Below, in pieces: positions 1-5,768 of a stretch of 34,418 nucleotides of DNA. The DNA comes from Streptomyces nymphaeiformis. GTDB taxonomy: Bacteria > Actinomycetota > Actinomycetes > Streptomycetales > Streptomycetaceae. The DNA lies in NCBI RefSeq assembly GCF_014203895.1, contig NZ_JACHJY010000023.1, forward strand, positions 1 to 34,418. Reading direction: 5' to 3'. The translations under genes were made by a program, and so were the position numbers. The notes under the pieces are model-generated. The model did not search any database. It saw only the letters and a program-made list of their open reading frames with translations, and was not told the origin of the DNA. Within the stretch, counting starts at the first letter, position 1. Each line of letters opens with the position of its first letter.

Positions 1-25
1 TGGTGCCCGGAACCGGACTCGAACC
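1..25. repeat. Left attachment-site core (attL), direct repeat copy 1
   Basis: This 25-mer is identical to 34394-34418. On the minus strand it reads as a tRNA 3' end: T-loop TTCGAGT flanked by GG and CCGGT, acceptor strand TCCGGGC, discriminator A, then CCA. The bases just inside the prophage (26 onward) do not complete the T stem cleanly (one mismatch) and show no anticodon arm, so the working tRNA should lie beyond the right end. An acceptor of GCCCGGA/TCCGGGC would fit a leucine tRNA, but the identity is only a guess. Confidence 0.9.
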
Positions 26-78
26 TGTTCCGACTAGGCGCCTGACCTGCGATAACGCTGTGAGCTCTACGTTTCTTA

Positions 79-105
79 CCGCCGGGACCCGTTTGGGCCC
101 GGCGG
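79..105. terminator. Hairpin downstream of the leftward regulator
   Basis: CCGCCGGG (79-86) pairs with CCCGGCGG (98-105). CCC (88-90) also pairs with GGG (95-97), leaving an A bulge and a GTTT loop. It sits beyond the end of the minus-strand regulator at 224-634 and could stop its transcript before the tRNA gene. There is no T tract, as is usual in high-GC genomes. Confidence 0.5.
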
Positions 106-205
106 TTCCCGTTTCAGGCCGCCTCTGTGTTCCCGTGGGAACACAGGCGGGAACACCGCAGGTCGAGCAGGGGTGAAGCGCGCCGAGCGATGACATGGCG
201 GGAAC
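105..205. promoter_or_regulatory. Left-arm cluster of GTTCCC/GGGAAC sites (probable integrase arm-type sites)
   Basis: GTTCCC occurs at 105-110 and 129-134, and its complement GGGAAC at 137-142, 149-154 and 200-205. The centre is a perfect inverted repeat, CTGTGTTCCC (125-134) and GGGAACACAG (137-146). The same CTGTGTTCCCGT string recurs on the other side of the att core near 34312. Repeats flanking the core on both arms are what arm-binding tyrosine integrases or their directionality factors use. Assignment is from position and repetition only. Confidence 0.55.
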
Positions 206-223
206 TCGTCGCCGAGGCCTCAA

Positions 224-634
224 TCAGGCCGTGCGTCGTGCCTCGGGCGGGATGCGGTCGCCGAGTCGGCGGAGAACTTCCGCCTGCACTCGCACGGGGA
301 GGCTGTCCAGGATTGTGAGGATCGCCGCGGCCTGCGGATCGATCGGCTCATCCTGCGGGGGCGCCGCCGGGATTGGCGCGGCCGTTTCCACGGTCGGCTC
401 ACCGCCGGCCATCACGTCATCCGCACTGCGCACGGTCCAGCCGAGGGCCCGTTCCAGCTTCCGATACGTAACGGGGCTGACGCGCACCCCCTTGCGGATC
501 TTGGCGAGGGTCTCGATGGAAAAGTCTGCGCGCTCGGCGACCTCGGTGAACTGCATCCCTTGTGCGGCGATGTAGTTCTCCACGGTGTCGCCGAGTCTGG
601 CGAGCTCCTCGGCTCCGTACCCAGCCTCCGTCAT
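224..634 (-). CDS. XRE-family regulator, candidate immunity repressor
   Basis: This is a 136-aa protein with a Cro/CI-type helix-turn-helix in its first 70 residues: FTEVAERADFSIETLAKIRKG resembles helices 2-3, followed by VSPVTYRKLERALGW. A Pro/Ala-rich linker (about 78-100) leads to a helical tail (about 100-130), possibly for dimerisation. There is no RecA-type Ser/Lys autoprotease domain, so any induction would need an antirepressor or a ligand. It is divergent from the Cro-like gene at 829, and a TCCAA operator array lies between them. TAGCTT six bases before the ATG suggests a leaderless mRNA. Whether this protein or its divergent partner maintains lysogeny cannot be read from sequence. 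Confidence 0.85.
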   Translation of the reverse strand: MTEAGYGAEELARLGDTVENYIAAQGMQFTEVAERADFSIETLAKIRKGVRVSPVTYRKLERALGWTVRSADDVMAGGEPTVETAAPIPAAPPQDEPIDPQAAAILTILDSLPVRVQAEVLRRLGDRIPPEARRTA

Positions 635-670
635 GCGGCCAAGCTACAGCTTGGCTCCAACTTGCTCCAA
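635..670 (-). promoter_or_regulatory. Leaderless promoter of the leftward regulator
   Basis: Read on the minus strand, TTGGAG (670-665) and TAGCTT (646-641) are 18 bases apart, and TAGCTT ends six bases before the ATG at 634. That puts the transcription start on or next to the A of the start codon, and no ribosome-binding site is visible. The -35 hexamer is itself one of the CTCCAA half-sites, so occupancy would block the promoter. Confidence 0.5.
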
Positions 671-826
671 TGCCCTCCCAGCCACATGACCGTTTTTCAC
701 TGCACCATCACGTTTCGATGATCAGATTCCGCAACGTGGTGCCACGTTGGAACGCCCACCCTCCAACCTTGGACAAGATCGCTCCAATTTCCGCTTGACC
801 AACTCCAACGTTGGAGTATGTTGGAG
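651..826. promoter_or_regulatory. Operator array of CTCCAA/TTGGA half-sites in the lysis-lysogeny switch
   Basis: CTCCAA occurs at 655, 665, 761, 782 and 803, and TTGGA at 747, 769, 811 and 821. Two pairs form inverted repeats with a 2-bp centre: TCCAA-CC-TTGGA (762-773) and CTCCAA-CG-TTGGAG (803-816). The forward sites at 761, 782 and 803 are exactly 21 bp apart (two helical turns). Those at 655/665 and 811/821 are 10 bp apart. The sites overlap both divergent promoters, which fits cooperative binding by one or both flanking HTH proteins. Confidence 0.7.
732..749. promoter_or_regulatory. Second palindromic operator type, CAACGTGG-TG-CCACGTTG
   Basis: A perfect 8-bp inverted repeat with a 2-bp centre lies mid-way between the two divergent promoters. 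Its sequence differs from the TCCAA sites, though its right edge overlaps a TTGGA half-site at 747-751. It may bind the second of the two HTH proteins, or another regulator such as the small XRE protein at 30901. Confidence 0.5.
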
Positions 827-829
827 TCA
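795..829 (+). promoter_or_regulatory. Leaderless promoter of the Cro-like gene
   Basis: TTGACC (795-800) and TATGTT (817-822) are 16 bp apart. The -10 ends six bases before the ATG at 829, so the message should start at the start codon. The perfect operator CTCCAACGTTGGAG fills the spacer (803-816), and another half-site (821-826) covers the start point. Binding there would shut the promoter. Confidence 0.6.
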
Positions 830-1047
830 TGTTGAACCGCACGGTTGACGGCCGAAAGGTCCGCGACCTGCGGCGACGACGCGGCCTGTCGGTCGTCGCC
901 GTCGCTGAGGCCGCAGGCTGCTCGAAGTGGATGATCTACAAGATCGAAACGGGGGCGAACCAGCCCTCGCCCCGCGTCTACGCCGGAATGCGAGACGTCC
1001 TTAAGGCGACTGAGTCCCAGCTCCTGCGCGGCAGGAGGGCTCGGTAA
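829..1047 (+). CDS. Small Cro-like XRE helix-turn-helix protein
   Basis: This 72-aa protein is almost entirely one HTH domain: KVRDLRRRRGLSVVAVAEAA is helices 1-2, and CSKWMIYKIETGANQPSP is the recognition helix and turn, followed by two short helices. It is the first gene rightward from the switch, where Cro-type proteins sit. The ATG at 829 is preferred over an in-frame TTG at 811 because a promoter ends just before it and the TTG lies inside the operator. Its TAA overlaps the next ATG by one base, so the two are probably co-translated. Confidence 0.85.
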   Translation: MLNRTVDGRKVRDLRRRRGLSVVAVAEAAGCSKWMIYKIETGANQPSPRVYAGMRDVLKATESQLLRGRRAR

Positions 1048-1289
1048 TGCCGCTCTCCCCTAACTACACCGTCGCCGAGGCCGCAGAGCTCCTTCGCTGC
1101 AAGGAGCGGTACCTCGAAGACAACCTGTCCCGGCTGCCTCACCAGAAGATCGGCATCGCCGTCGCCTTCGACGACGAAGACCTCGCCGCGATCAAGGACA
1201 TGCACCGGGTCCGCCCGCAGCGTGCGACCGCTGATGTCGCGCCCCGAACCCTCGCGCAGATCCGCCCCAAGGGCGCGCGCGCTTCCTGA
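1047..1289 (+). CDS. Excisionase-like / MerR-type winged-helix DNA-binding protein
   Basis: This is an 80-aa protein. Residues 7-50 (YTVAEAAELLRCKERYLEDN ... IAVAFDDEDLAAI) fit the HTH_17/AlpA pattern: an N-terminal helix-turn-helix that recruits a wing, then the residues that follow the hairpin. Small proteins of this fold act as recombination directionality factors or transcriptional activators. It shares a start/stop base with the Cro-like gene, and AGGAGGG (1033-1039) is a strong ribosome-binding site. Early expression with Cro suits an excisionase, although the integrase lies at the far end of the linear prophage (adjacent once circularised). The function is not proven. Confidence 0.65.
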   Translation: MPLSPNYTVAEAAELLRCKERYLEDNLSRLPHQKIGIAVAFDDEDLAAIKDMHRVRPQRATADVAPRTLAQIRPKGARAS

Positions 1290-1298
1290 ACCCGGGAG

Positions 1299-1322
1299 AC
1301 CGAGGCCCTGGCCGGCCTCGGT
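1299..1322 (+). terminator. Hairpin after the excisionase-like gene
   Basis: ACCGAGGCC (1299-1307) pairs perfectly with GGCCTCGGT (1314-1322) around a 6-base loop, ten bases past the stop codon. No T tract follows, so it may attenuate rather than end early transcription. Confidence 0.5.
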
Positions 1323-1359
1323 GCCCGTCGTCGGCACCTCAACCACGAATCGAGGAACC

Positions 1360-1596
1360 GTGACCAACCGTACCGACTCCCAGCAGCCCGACCCCACCCC
1401 CGACGGCGTCCTGTGCCGGGCCGCCGACGGCTCCCTGTGGCGCACCGCCGGCCGCACCCGCCTCGGTGAGCAGCTGTACGTCCTCGACGGCGTCGACATC
1501 AAGTCCTGCCCGAAGTGGGTCCGCGAGCGCGAGGAGCTCCTCGCCGAGCTCACCGGCGGCCCGCTCACCCTCGTGGACGAGGAGGCCGCCGCGTGA
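1360..1596 (+). CDS. Small hypothetical early protein
   Basis: This 78-aa acidic protein has no recognised domain. It has a Gln/Pro-rich N-terminus (TDSQQPDPTPDGV) and a compact centre (LCRAADGSLWRTAGRTRLGE and LYVLDGVDIKSCPKWV), then a helical tail. The GTG at 1360 is chosen over an in-frame start at 1222 because GAGGA (1352-1356) precedes it, the upstream part would overlap the excisionase gene, and it would read through the hairpin. The stop overlaps the GTG of the next microprotein. No function is assigned. Confidence 0.7.
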   Translation: MTNRTDSQQPDPTPDGVLCRAADGSLWRTAGRTRLGEQLYVLDGVDIKSCPKWVREREELLAELTGGPLTLVDEEAAA

Positions 1597-1685
1597 TCGC
1601 CGCCGCTATGTCCCTCGTGTGGATCCTCGGCGCCCTCGGCGTCATCGCCGCCCTCTCCGAGCGCCGGAAGGGGGAGCGTCGATGA
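1593..1685 (+). CDS. 30-aa single-pass membrane microprotein
   Basis: The GTG start overlaps the preceding stop as GTGA, and its own TGA overlaps the next ATG, so it is held in a translationally coupled chain. Residues 2-21 (IAAAMSLVWILGALGVIAAL) form one hydrophobic helix, followed by the basic tail SERRKGERR, giving the C-terminus a cytoplasmic preference. It could be a regulator of a membrane complex, a superinfection factor or simply filler. The double overlap and the membrane-like composition are the reasons for calling it a gene. Confidence 0.6.
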   Translation: MIAAAMSLVWILGALGVIAALSERRKGERR

Positions 1686-2191
1686 CTGTCCGCCTTACCC
1701 CCGAGCGGCTCACTGAGATCCGCGCCGGACAGCACTCCTACCGCACGACCGAGCAGCTCGACCGAGACATCCGTGACCTCCTGGCCGAGCGCGAGCAGCT
1801 GCTCGCCGAGGTAGCGAGGGGGAAGGACACCGCCTCGTGCGGCGAGTCCACCCCCGCGCCGCACCGGGCCGGCCACGCCGAGGTCCGATTCACGGCGTAC
1901 GGGCTGGTCCCGCTGATCGGTCCGGTCGTGGAGGACCTGGAGCCCGACTACTACGGGCACGTCCACCGCCAGCTCGGCGGTTGGCTGCCCGACACCTGGA
2001 GCGGCGAGCACCTGCACGGCACCGAGCACATGGAGTTCGCGCACGTGCCGGGCCTGGTCATGCCGACCGACACCAACGTCCAGGTCCACACCAAGACATC
2101 CAGAGACGGCTCCCGGTACATGGCGATCCAGTGGAGGCGGGAACGCCCGTCCACCGCACAGCACTTCGGCACGCTGGGGAGGACGGCATGA
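1682..2191 (+). CDS. Hypothetical early protein with coiled-coil N-terminus
   Basis: This is a 169-aa protein. Residues 6-45 are helical and charged (QLDRDIRDLLAEREQLLAEV), resembling a coiled coil. The rest is a mixed domain with many His and aromatic residues (HLHGTEHMEFAHVPG). GGGGGAG (1669-1675) is the ribosome-binding site, and both ends overlap neighbours. No family was recognised with confidence. The gene belongs to the block of small coupled early genes typical of actinophages. Confidence 0.7.
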   Translation: MTVRLTPERLTEIRAGQHSYRTTEQLDRDIRDLLAEREQLLAEVARGKDTASCGESTPAPHRAGHAEVRFTAYGLVPLIGPVVEDLEPDYYGHVHRQLGGWLPDTWSGEHLHGTEHMEFAHVPGLVMPTDTNVQVHTKTSRDGSRYMAIQWRRERPSTAQHFGTLGRTA

Positions 2192-2520
2192 GCGACACCT
2201 TCCACGCGCTCCTGTCCCGTCGCTGTTGTGACGTCCCCGAGAACCTGGGGAAGGGAAACGTACAGCGCGCCCGCTGGCGGTTGTTCGTCGTGCTGCCGAA
2301 CTCGGCGCAGTTTCCGCAATTCGAGTGGCCGGTCTCTCGTCGGAACGTGATCCCGACCCCCGACGAGCGCGTGCGGGCCCTGGCCTCCCTCGGGTACCGC
2401 CTGGCCCCGGACGCGGAGTGGACCTGGACCGAGGACGAGACGCCCGGCTACCACGGCCACCCCTCGGCCGTCAGCCTGCTCGGCGGGACGTCCGTCGTTC
2501 CGGCCTCGGGCGGTGAGTGA
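2188..2520 (+). CDS. DUF6303-like early protein
   Basis: This is a 110-aa protein. The core WRLFVVLPNSAQFPQFEWPV ... TPDERVRALASLGYRLAPDA ... WTWTED matches my recollection of the DUF6303 pattern, found in Streptomyces phages and integrative elements. Its role there is unknown. The start overlaps the previous stop (ATGA), and its TGA overlaps the next ATG by one base. The name rests on memory of the family pattern, not on a search. Confidence 0.65.
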   Translation: MSDTFHALLSRRCCDVPENLGKGNVQRARWRLFVVLPNSAQFPQFEWPVSRRNVIPTPDERVRALASLGYRLAPDAEWTWTEDETPGYHGHPSAVSLLGGTSVVPASGGE

Positions 2521-2894
2521 TGGCCACCGACCCCATGGACTTCTGCCCCAACGAAAAGTGCGGCGGGGCCCGTGACGCGTGCGGCTGCCCGTCCGACCTC
2601 ACCACCCAGGCCCTCATGGTCTGCCTGGCCTGCGGCGGCCGGTGGTGGAGGCCGTACGGCAGCACCTCGACCCGCTGTCCGCACCCCGACTGCGGCCAGG
2701 ACCTGTCCCTGATCTCCATCCCGGCCTCCCGGCCGCCCGAGCGCGACGCCGACGGCCAGCTGCTCGACAGCGGCGACCCGGGCGACGAGGACGAGTGCCA
2801 CGCCGAACTGATCGACGGCTCCTGGACCTACTGCGGCTGCGAGGACTGCGAGCAGCGCGAGGAAGACGACACCGAGATGGAGATGTACGGATGA
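2520..2894 (+). CDS. Cys-rich small protein with several zinc-ribbon-like pairs
   Basis: This is a 124-aa acidic protein. The Cys clusters are CPNEKCGGARDACGC (about 9-23), CLACGG (about 37-42), CPHPDCGQ (about 55-62) and, at the C-terminus, CGCEDCEQ. These CxxC-type pairs suggest two or more bound zinc ions. The C-terminal third is Asp/Glu-rich, so DNA binding is less likely than protein binding. ATG 2520 is preferred to the GTG one codon upstream because it makes the usual one-base overlap. No function is assigned. Confidence 0.65.
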   Translation: MATDPMDFCPNEKCGGARDACGCPSDLTTQALMVCLACGGRWWRPYGSTSTRCPHPDCGQDLSLISIPASRPPERDADGQLLDSGDPGDEDECHAELIDGSWTYCGCEDCEQREEDDTEMEMYG

Positions 2895-3388
2895 CCGGCC
2901 CCGAGCACTACCGACAGGCGGAGCAACTCGCAGACCAGGCCCACCACTTCACCTACGGCGACGGCGCCGACCCGGTCGTCGGTGCGGCGCTCGCCACCGA
3001 GGCGCAGGTGCACGCCACGCTCGCGCTCGCCGCCGCGCTGCCCGTGGCCCAGGCGGCTCCCATGGCTGCTCGGGACGTCACGGTCTACCGCTCCGCCTAC
3101 GAGCACGAGCCGTTCCCGCTCGGCCTGTACTCGAACCTCGAGGCGGCACAGGCCCATTGCGAGGCCGTTGTCAGCCGGGAGCACGGAGACGACGTCGCCC
3201 TCTTCTTCGACTGGATCGAGGACGAGGACGAGCGCGAGCCGCTGTGGGAGCTCGTCGTCCGGATCGGCGTCGACGAGCAGCCCTCCGGCTACACCGTCGC
3301 GGCCGTGGTGGCCGAGGGCGACTACACCCCGGAGGTCGACGCCTGGGTCAAGTCCGCCGGCACCAGCACCCCGACGGGCGGCCGGTGA
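2891..3388 (+). CDS. Hypothetical early protein
   Basis: This is a 165-aa acidic protein. Residues 1-55 are helical and Ala-rich (HYRQAEQLADQAHHF; ATEAQVHATLALAAAL). The C-terminal 100 residues look like a compact alpha/beta domain with YSNLEAAQAHCEAVV and WELVVRIGVDEQPSGYTV. The pattern resembles small Streptomyces ORFs that follow DUF6303 genes, but no family is named. It is coupled to both neighbours by start/stop overlap. Confidence 0.65.
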   Translation: MTGPEHYRQAEQLADQAHHFTYGDGADPVVGAALATEAQVHATLALAAALPVAQAAPMAARDVTVYRSAYEHEPFPLGLYSNLEAAQAHCEAVVSREHGDDVALFFDWIEDEDEREPLWELVVRIGVDEQPSGYTVAAVVAEGDYTPEVDAWVKSAGTSTPTGGR

Positions 3389-3837
3389 TGGACGAGCCCG
3401 CCCGCACCTTCCCGGAGCTCACCGTCGCGTGCCCGACGTGCGACGCGGCCGCCGGGCGCCTGTGCACCAGCCACGGCGGCACCCGTGTACGCCGCGACAC
3501 CGTCCACCAGCGGCGCCGTACCGCCTGGGGCGGCATCCAGAAGCAGAAGGCCCGGACCCGCGCCGCCCGCACGGCCTCGGGTGCCTCGACGGCCCAGAAG
3601 ACCTGGAACCGCGGCAAGGCCGGTACGCCGACGGCGCCGGCCCCGGTGCCCACCGGCCGGGACTGCGCGGTCTCCGGCTGCGGCGAGCTCGCGTCCGCGC
3701 CCCGGCCCGCCGCCCGCATGGTCCGCGTCGACCTGGACGGCTCGCGTGAGCCCGCCCGCTGGTACTGCCCCGGCCCGTGCCGGGCGTACGGCGAGGCCCT
3801 CGCCGAGGTCCGCGCGATCGGAGTCTCCCGTGCCTAA
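3388..3837 (+). CDS. Phage zinc-finger protein
   Basis: This is a 149-aa protein. Residues 14-45 carry the actinophage zinc-finger signature: VACPTCDAAAGRLCTSHGG followed by the basic RVRRDTVHQRRR, in which two Cys pairs or Cys plus His bind zinc and the basic helix contacts nucleic acid. The middle is basic and Ala/Thr-rich, and a second Cys set appears near the C-terminus (CAVSGCGE ... WYCPGPC). It is probably a nucleic-acid-binding accessory protein. Its start overlaps the previous stop, and its end overlaps the next gene by 8 bases. Confidence 0.65.
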   Translation: MDEPARTFPELTVACPTCDAAAGRLCTSHGGTRVRRDTVHQRRRTAWGGIQKQKARTRAARTASGASTAQKTWNRGKAGTPTAPAPVPTGRDCAVSGCGELASAPRPAARMVRVDLDGSREPARWYCPGPCRAYGEALAEVRAIGVSRA

Positions 3838-4108
3838 CGTCCTCGGCCTGGCCGTCCTGGCCCTCCTGCTCACCGGCGCCGCGACCGTGGTGGTCGGCGC
3901 CGTGTGCGGGACGCTCGCCGCCGGCCGCGCGCTGCACCGGCTGCTGTGGCCCCGGCCGCTCCCCGCGGCCGTCGTCCCGACCCCGCGCCGCTACGCGTGG
4001 GTGGCCTGCGACACCCCCAGGTGCGGGCACCTCCAGACGCCGCACTACCCCGCCGGTCCCGGCCGCGTGCAGTGCAACCACTGCGGCACCGTCCGCCCCT
4101 CGCCGTGA
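3830..4108 (+). CDS. Membrane-anchored zinc-ribbon protein
   Basis: This is a 92-aa protein. Residues 2-30 form a hydrophobic segment (LGLAVLALLLTGAATVVVGA), then a basic loop. A C-terminal zinc ribbon follows: VACDTPRCGHLQ ... VQCNHCGTVRP (two CxxxxC/CxxC pairs). The arrangement suggests a bitopic protein with a cytoplasmic zinc ribbon. The GTG at 3830 overlaps the previous gene. The role is unknown. Confidence 0.6.
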   Translation: MPNVLGLAVLALLLTGAATVVVGAVCGTLAAGRALHRLLWPRPLPAAVVPTPRRYAWVACDTPRCGHLQTPHYPAGPGRVQCNHCGTVRPSP

Positions 4109-4311
4109 AGCGTCGGCCGCCGCCGTGCGACCACATCGCCGGGCACGGCCTCCTCCGTGCCCGCCTGTACGTCACCGGCTGGTGCTGCGACCGCCACACC
4201 CCCGCCGCCCTCGCCGGGCGCCCCGAGGTCCCACCCGGGCCCGGCTGGCCGTCCGGCTCCTACCTCAACACCCGCACCGAACCGTCCCGCACCACCAGGA
4301 GCAGCCCGTGA
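4105..4311 (+). CDS. Small Cys/His protein of Streptomyces mobile-element type
   Basis: This is a 68-aa protein with CDHIAGHG, then GWCCDRHTPAALAGRPE and a Gly/Pro tail ending in SYLNTRTEP. Small ORFs with a CDH ... CxxHTP ... LAGRPE pattern are common in Streptomyces integrative elements and phages, often just before a replication protein, as here. Cys and His could bind one zinc. Start and stop overlap both neighbours. No function is known to me. Confidence 0.6.
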   Translation: MKRRPPPCDHIAGHGLLRARLYVTGWCCDRHTPAALAGRPEVPPGPGWPSGSYLNTRTEPSRTTRSSP

Positions 4312-4712
4312 GCACGATCCCCACCCCCGCCGATGTCTTCCGCCGCCCGGCCCGCCCGGCGCTCGCCCCCGAGCCCCACAACCCGGTCGCCGACCCCCCG
4401 TTCCGGAGCCTGTGGGAGCAGGGCATCAACGGCTCGAAGCTGCTCGTGAACACCAAGCTGGTCGCCCTGACGCTGGCCACCCACGCCGACTGGGCCACCG
4501 GCCACATCCCCGACGACGCGCAGCCTCGCCTCGGCCGCCTCGTCGACCTCACCCGCGTGGACGTCGGCCTGGTCGTCGTCTCGCTCAACGTGCTGGAACA
4601 GCGCGGATGGATCACGAGGACCGACCGCCGGCGCCGCTGGAACGTCGCGGACGTCCAGCTCGCGATCCCCGGCCCGATCATGCGCCGCCTCCTCAAGAAG
4701 GCCCGCACCTGA
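4308..4712 (+). CDS. Winged-helix DNA-binding protein, possible replication or partition accessory
   Basis: This is a 134-aa protein. After a Pro-rich N-terminus, residues 48-115 form a winged-helix unit: KLVALTLATHADWATG, then RLGRLVDLTRVDVGLVVVSLNVLEQRGWITRTDRRRRWNV. The last part is the recognition helix and beta wing. The fold matches helix-turn-helix proteins that read growth conditions or aid replication initiators. It ends 69 bp before the initiator-like gene, whose N-terminus has a similar winged-helix layout, suggesting an ancient duplication. Confidence 0.65.
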   Translation: MSTIPTPADVFRRPARPALAPEPHNPVADPPFRSLWEQGINGSKLLVNTKLVALTLATHADWATGHIPDDAQPRLGRLVDLTRVDVGLVVVSLNVLEQRGWITRTDRRRRWNVADVQLAIPGPIMRRLLKKART

Positions 4713-4719
4713 CGGCCCC

Positions 4720-4741
4720 GGCCGGGGCGCGCGCCCCGGCC
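4720..4741. repeat. 22-bp perfect GC palindrome before the initiator gene
   Basis: GGCCGGGGCGC (4720-4730) is followed directly by its reverse complement (4731-4741). An overlapping palindrome, CCCCGGCCGGGG (4716-4727), offers an alternative fold. It lies in the 69-bp gap before the replication-initiator-like gene and could be an attenuating hairpin, a cruciform or a protein site. Confidence 0.55.
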
Positions 4742-4781
4742 CGCCTGGCCCCGCACCACACGAGCAAGGAAGGACGACGTC

Positions 4782-5750
4782 GTGCCCAGCGACCACGTGC
4801 AGTCGGTCCGCAACGCCTGGATCAACCGAATCAGGGACGAGGCCCTCCGCGCACGACGCCCCGAGGTCTCCAAGGCCGCCCACATCGGCATCCTCATCGC
4901 CACCTACGCCAACGCCGACGGGTCCAACTCGTACCCCTCGAACGCGACCCTGGCCGCCATCGCCGGCGCGAGCGAGGAGACCGTCACCAGGTGCGTACGG
5001 CTCCTTTCGGCCGCTGAGCTCCTCGTCCGCCGACGCCGTCCCAACCAGTCCTCCGTCTACCAGCTGCTCATCCCTTCCGCGCGCATCGACTGGGCCGAGC
5101 ACCTGCACACATGGGGTGAGACCCGGCAGGCCAAGGCCCGGCGCAAGGCCAAGGCCGCCGAGATCGAGGCCCGCCTCGCCAAGCGGGCGGCCGCCGAAGA
5201 AGGGAACCCGTCCCCGGACGACGTCCGGAACCCGTCCCCGGCTGGGGGTCCGGAACCCGTCCCCGGCGGGGTACCGGATGCCTCCGGAACCCGTCCCCGG
5301 ACGGGTGCGGACACCGACCCCGGACGGGTTCCGGAACCCGTCCCCGGCGGGGGCCTACATGTTCCCCCTACTTCCAGTAGGGACCCACAACCTGACCAGA
5401 CGATGGCTGATCCCGGACCTCAGCCACAGGCCGCGCGCGCGAACGAGGACGAGGACATCGACTCTCGCCCCGGACCGCGTCTCGTACCCCCGCCTCGAGG
5501 CGGCCACCGCGCGGCCTCGGGCAGCTCGCCAAGCAGCCAGCGGCCGTTGCTGCTCCCCGTCCGTGGACTGCCTGCCGACCGGCGAGAGCTGACGCAGGAG
5601 CAGCGCGACGACATCCGAGCCCAGGCCACTCCCGACCTCGTACGCCTCGCCATCGAGGCCGAGGGGGTCGCCCAGGCCATCGCCCTGTACGGCCACCGCC
5701 TCGTCGCCGAGGCCGTGAACAGCGACTACGCCACTGACACCGGCACCTGA
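4782..5750 (+). CDS. Replication-initiator-like helix-turn-helix protein with embedded iterons
   Basis: This is a 322-aa protein. Residues 1-95 are a winged-helix domain of the HTH_36 type (VSKAAHIGILIATYANADGS; SNATLAAIAGASEETVTRCV), as in phage initiators that open the origin. A basic coiled segment (110-138) leads to a long low-complexity Pro/Gly region (140-250), then a small helical C-terminal domain (RELTQEQRDDIRAQ ... LYGHRLVAEAV). The low-complexity region is encoded over five identical 15-bp DNA repeats. An initiator with its origin inside the gene is the lambda O arrangement. No helicase or loader gene follows, so host enzymes would be recruited. The GTG start has GGAAGGA upstream. 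Confidence 0.75.
   Translation: MPSDHVQSVRNAWINRIRDEALRARRPEVSKAAHIGILIATYANADGSNSYPSNATLAAIAGASEETVTRCVRLLSAAELLVRRRRPNQSSVYQLLIPSARIDWAEHLHTWGETRQAKARRKAKAAEIEARLAKRAAAEEGNPSPDDVRNPSPAGGPEPVPGGVPDASGTRPRTGADTDPGRVPEPVPGGGLHVPPTSSRDPQPDQTMADPGPQPQAARANEDEDIDSRPGPRLVPPPRGGHRAASGSSPSSQRPLLLPVRGLPADRRELTQEQRDDIRAQATPDLVRLAIEAEGVAQAIALYGHRLVAEAVNSDYATDTGT
5203..5347 (+). repeat. Five 15-bp iterons, candidate replication origin
   Basis: GGAACCCGTCCCCGG occurs without mismatch at 5203-5217, 5227-5241, 5252-5266, 5286-5300 and 5333-5347. A degenerate direct copy lies at 5309-5323 and a near-inverted copy at 5318-5332. The repeats fall in all three reading frames of the surrounding gene and encode NPSP, NPSP, EPVP, TRPR and EPVP. 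The nucleotide sequence, not the protein, is therefore what has been kept, as expected for initiator-binding sites. Confidence 0.75.
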
Positions 5751-5768
5751 CCGGAGGAGACGACGACC

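Noticed and set aside
26..100. A tRNA gene running into the prophage from the left att core
   Set aside because: On the minus strand the T stem has a mismatch, and no anticodon arm or D arm can be drawn from the following bases. Only the 3' end is present.
1222..1359. Longer N-terminus for the gene at 1360
   Set aside because: It would overlap the excisionase-like gene and read through the hairpin at 1299-1322, with no ribosome-binding site at 1222.
5203..5347. CRISPR array or protein-repeat explanation for the 15-bp repeats
   Set aside because: Units are short, spacers are unequal (gaps of 9-32 bp) and GC-rich and the array lies inside a gene. Phase changes also exclude a protein repeat.
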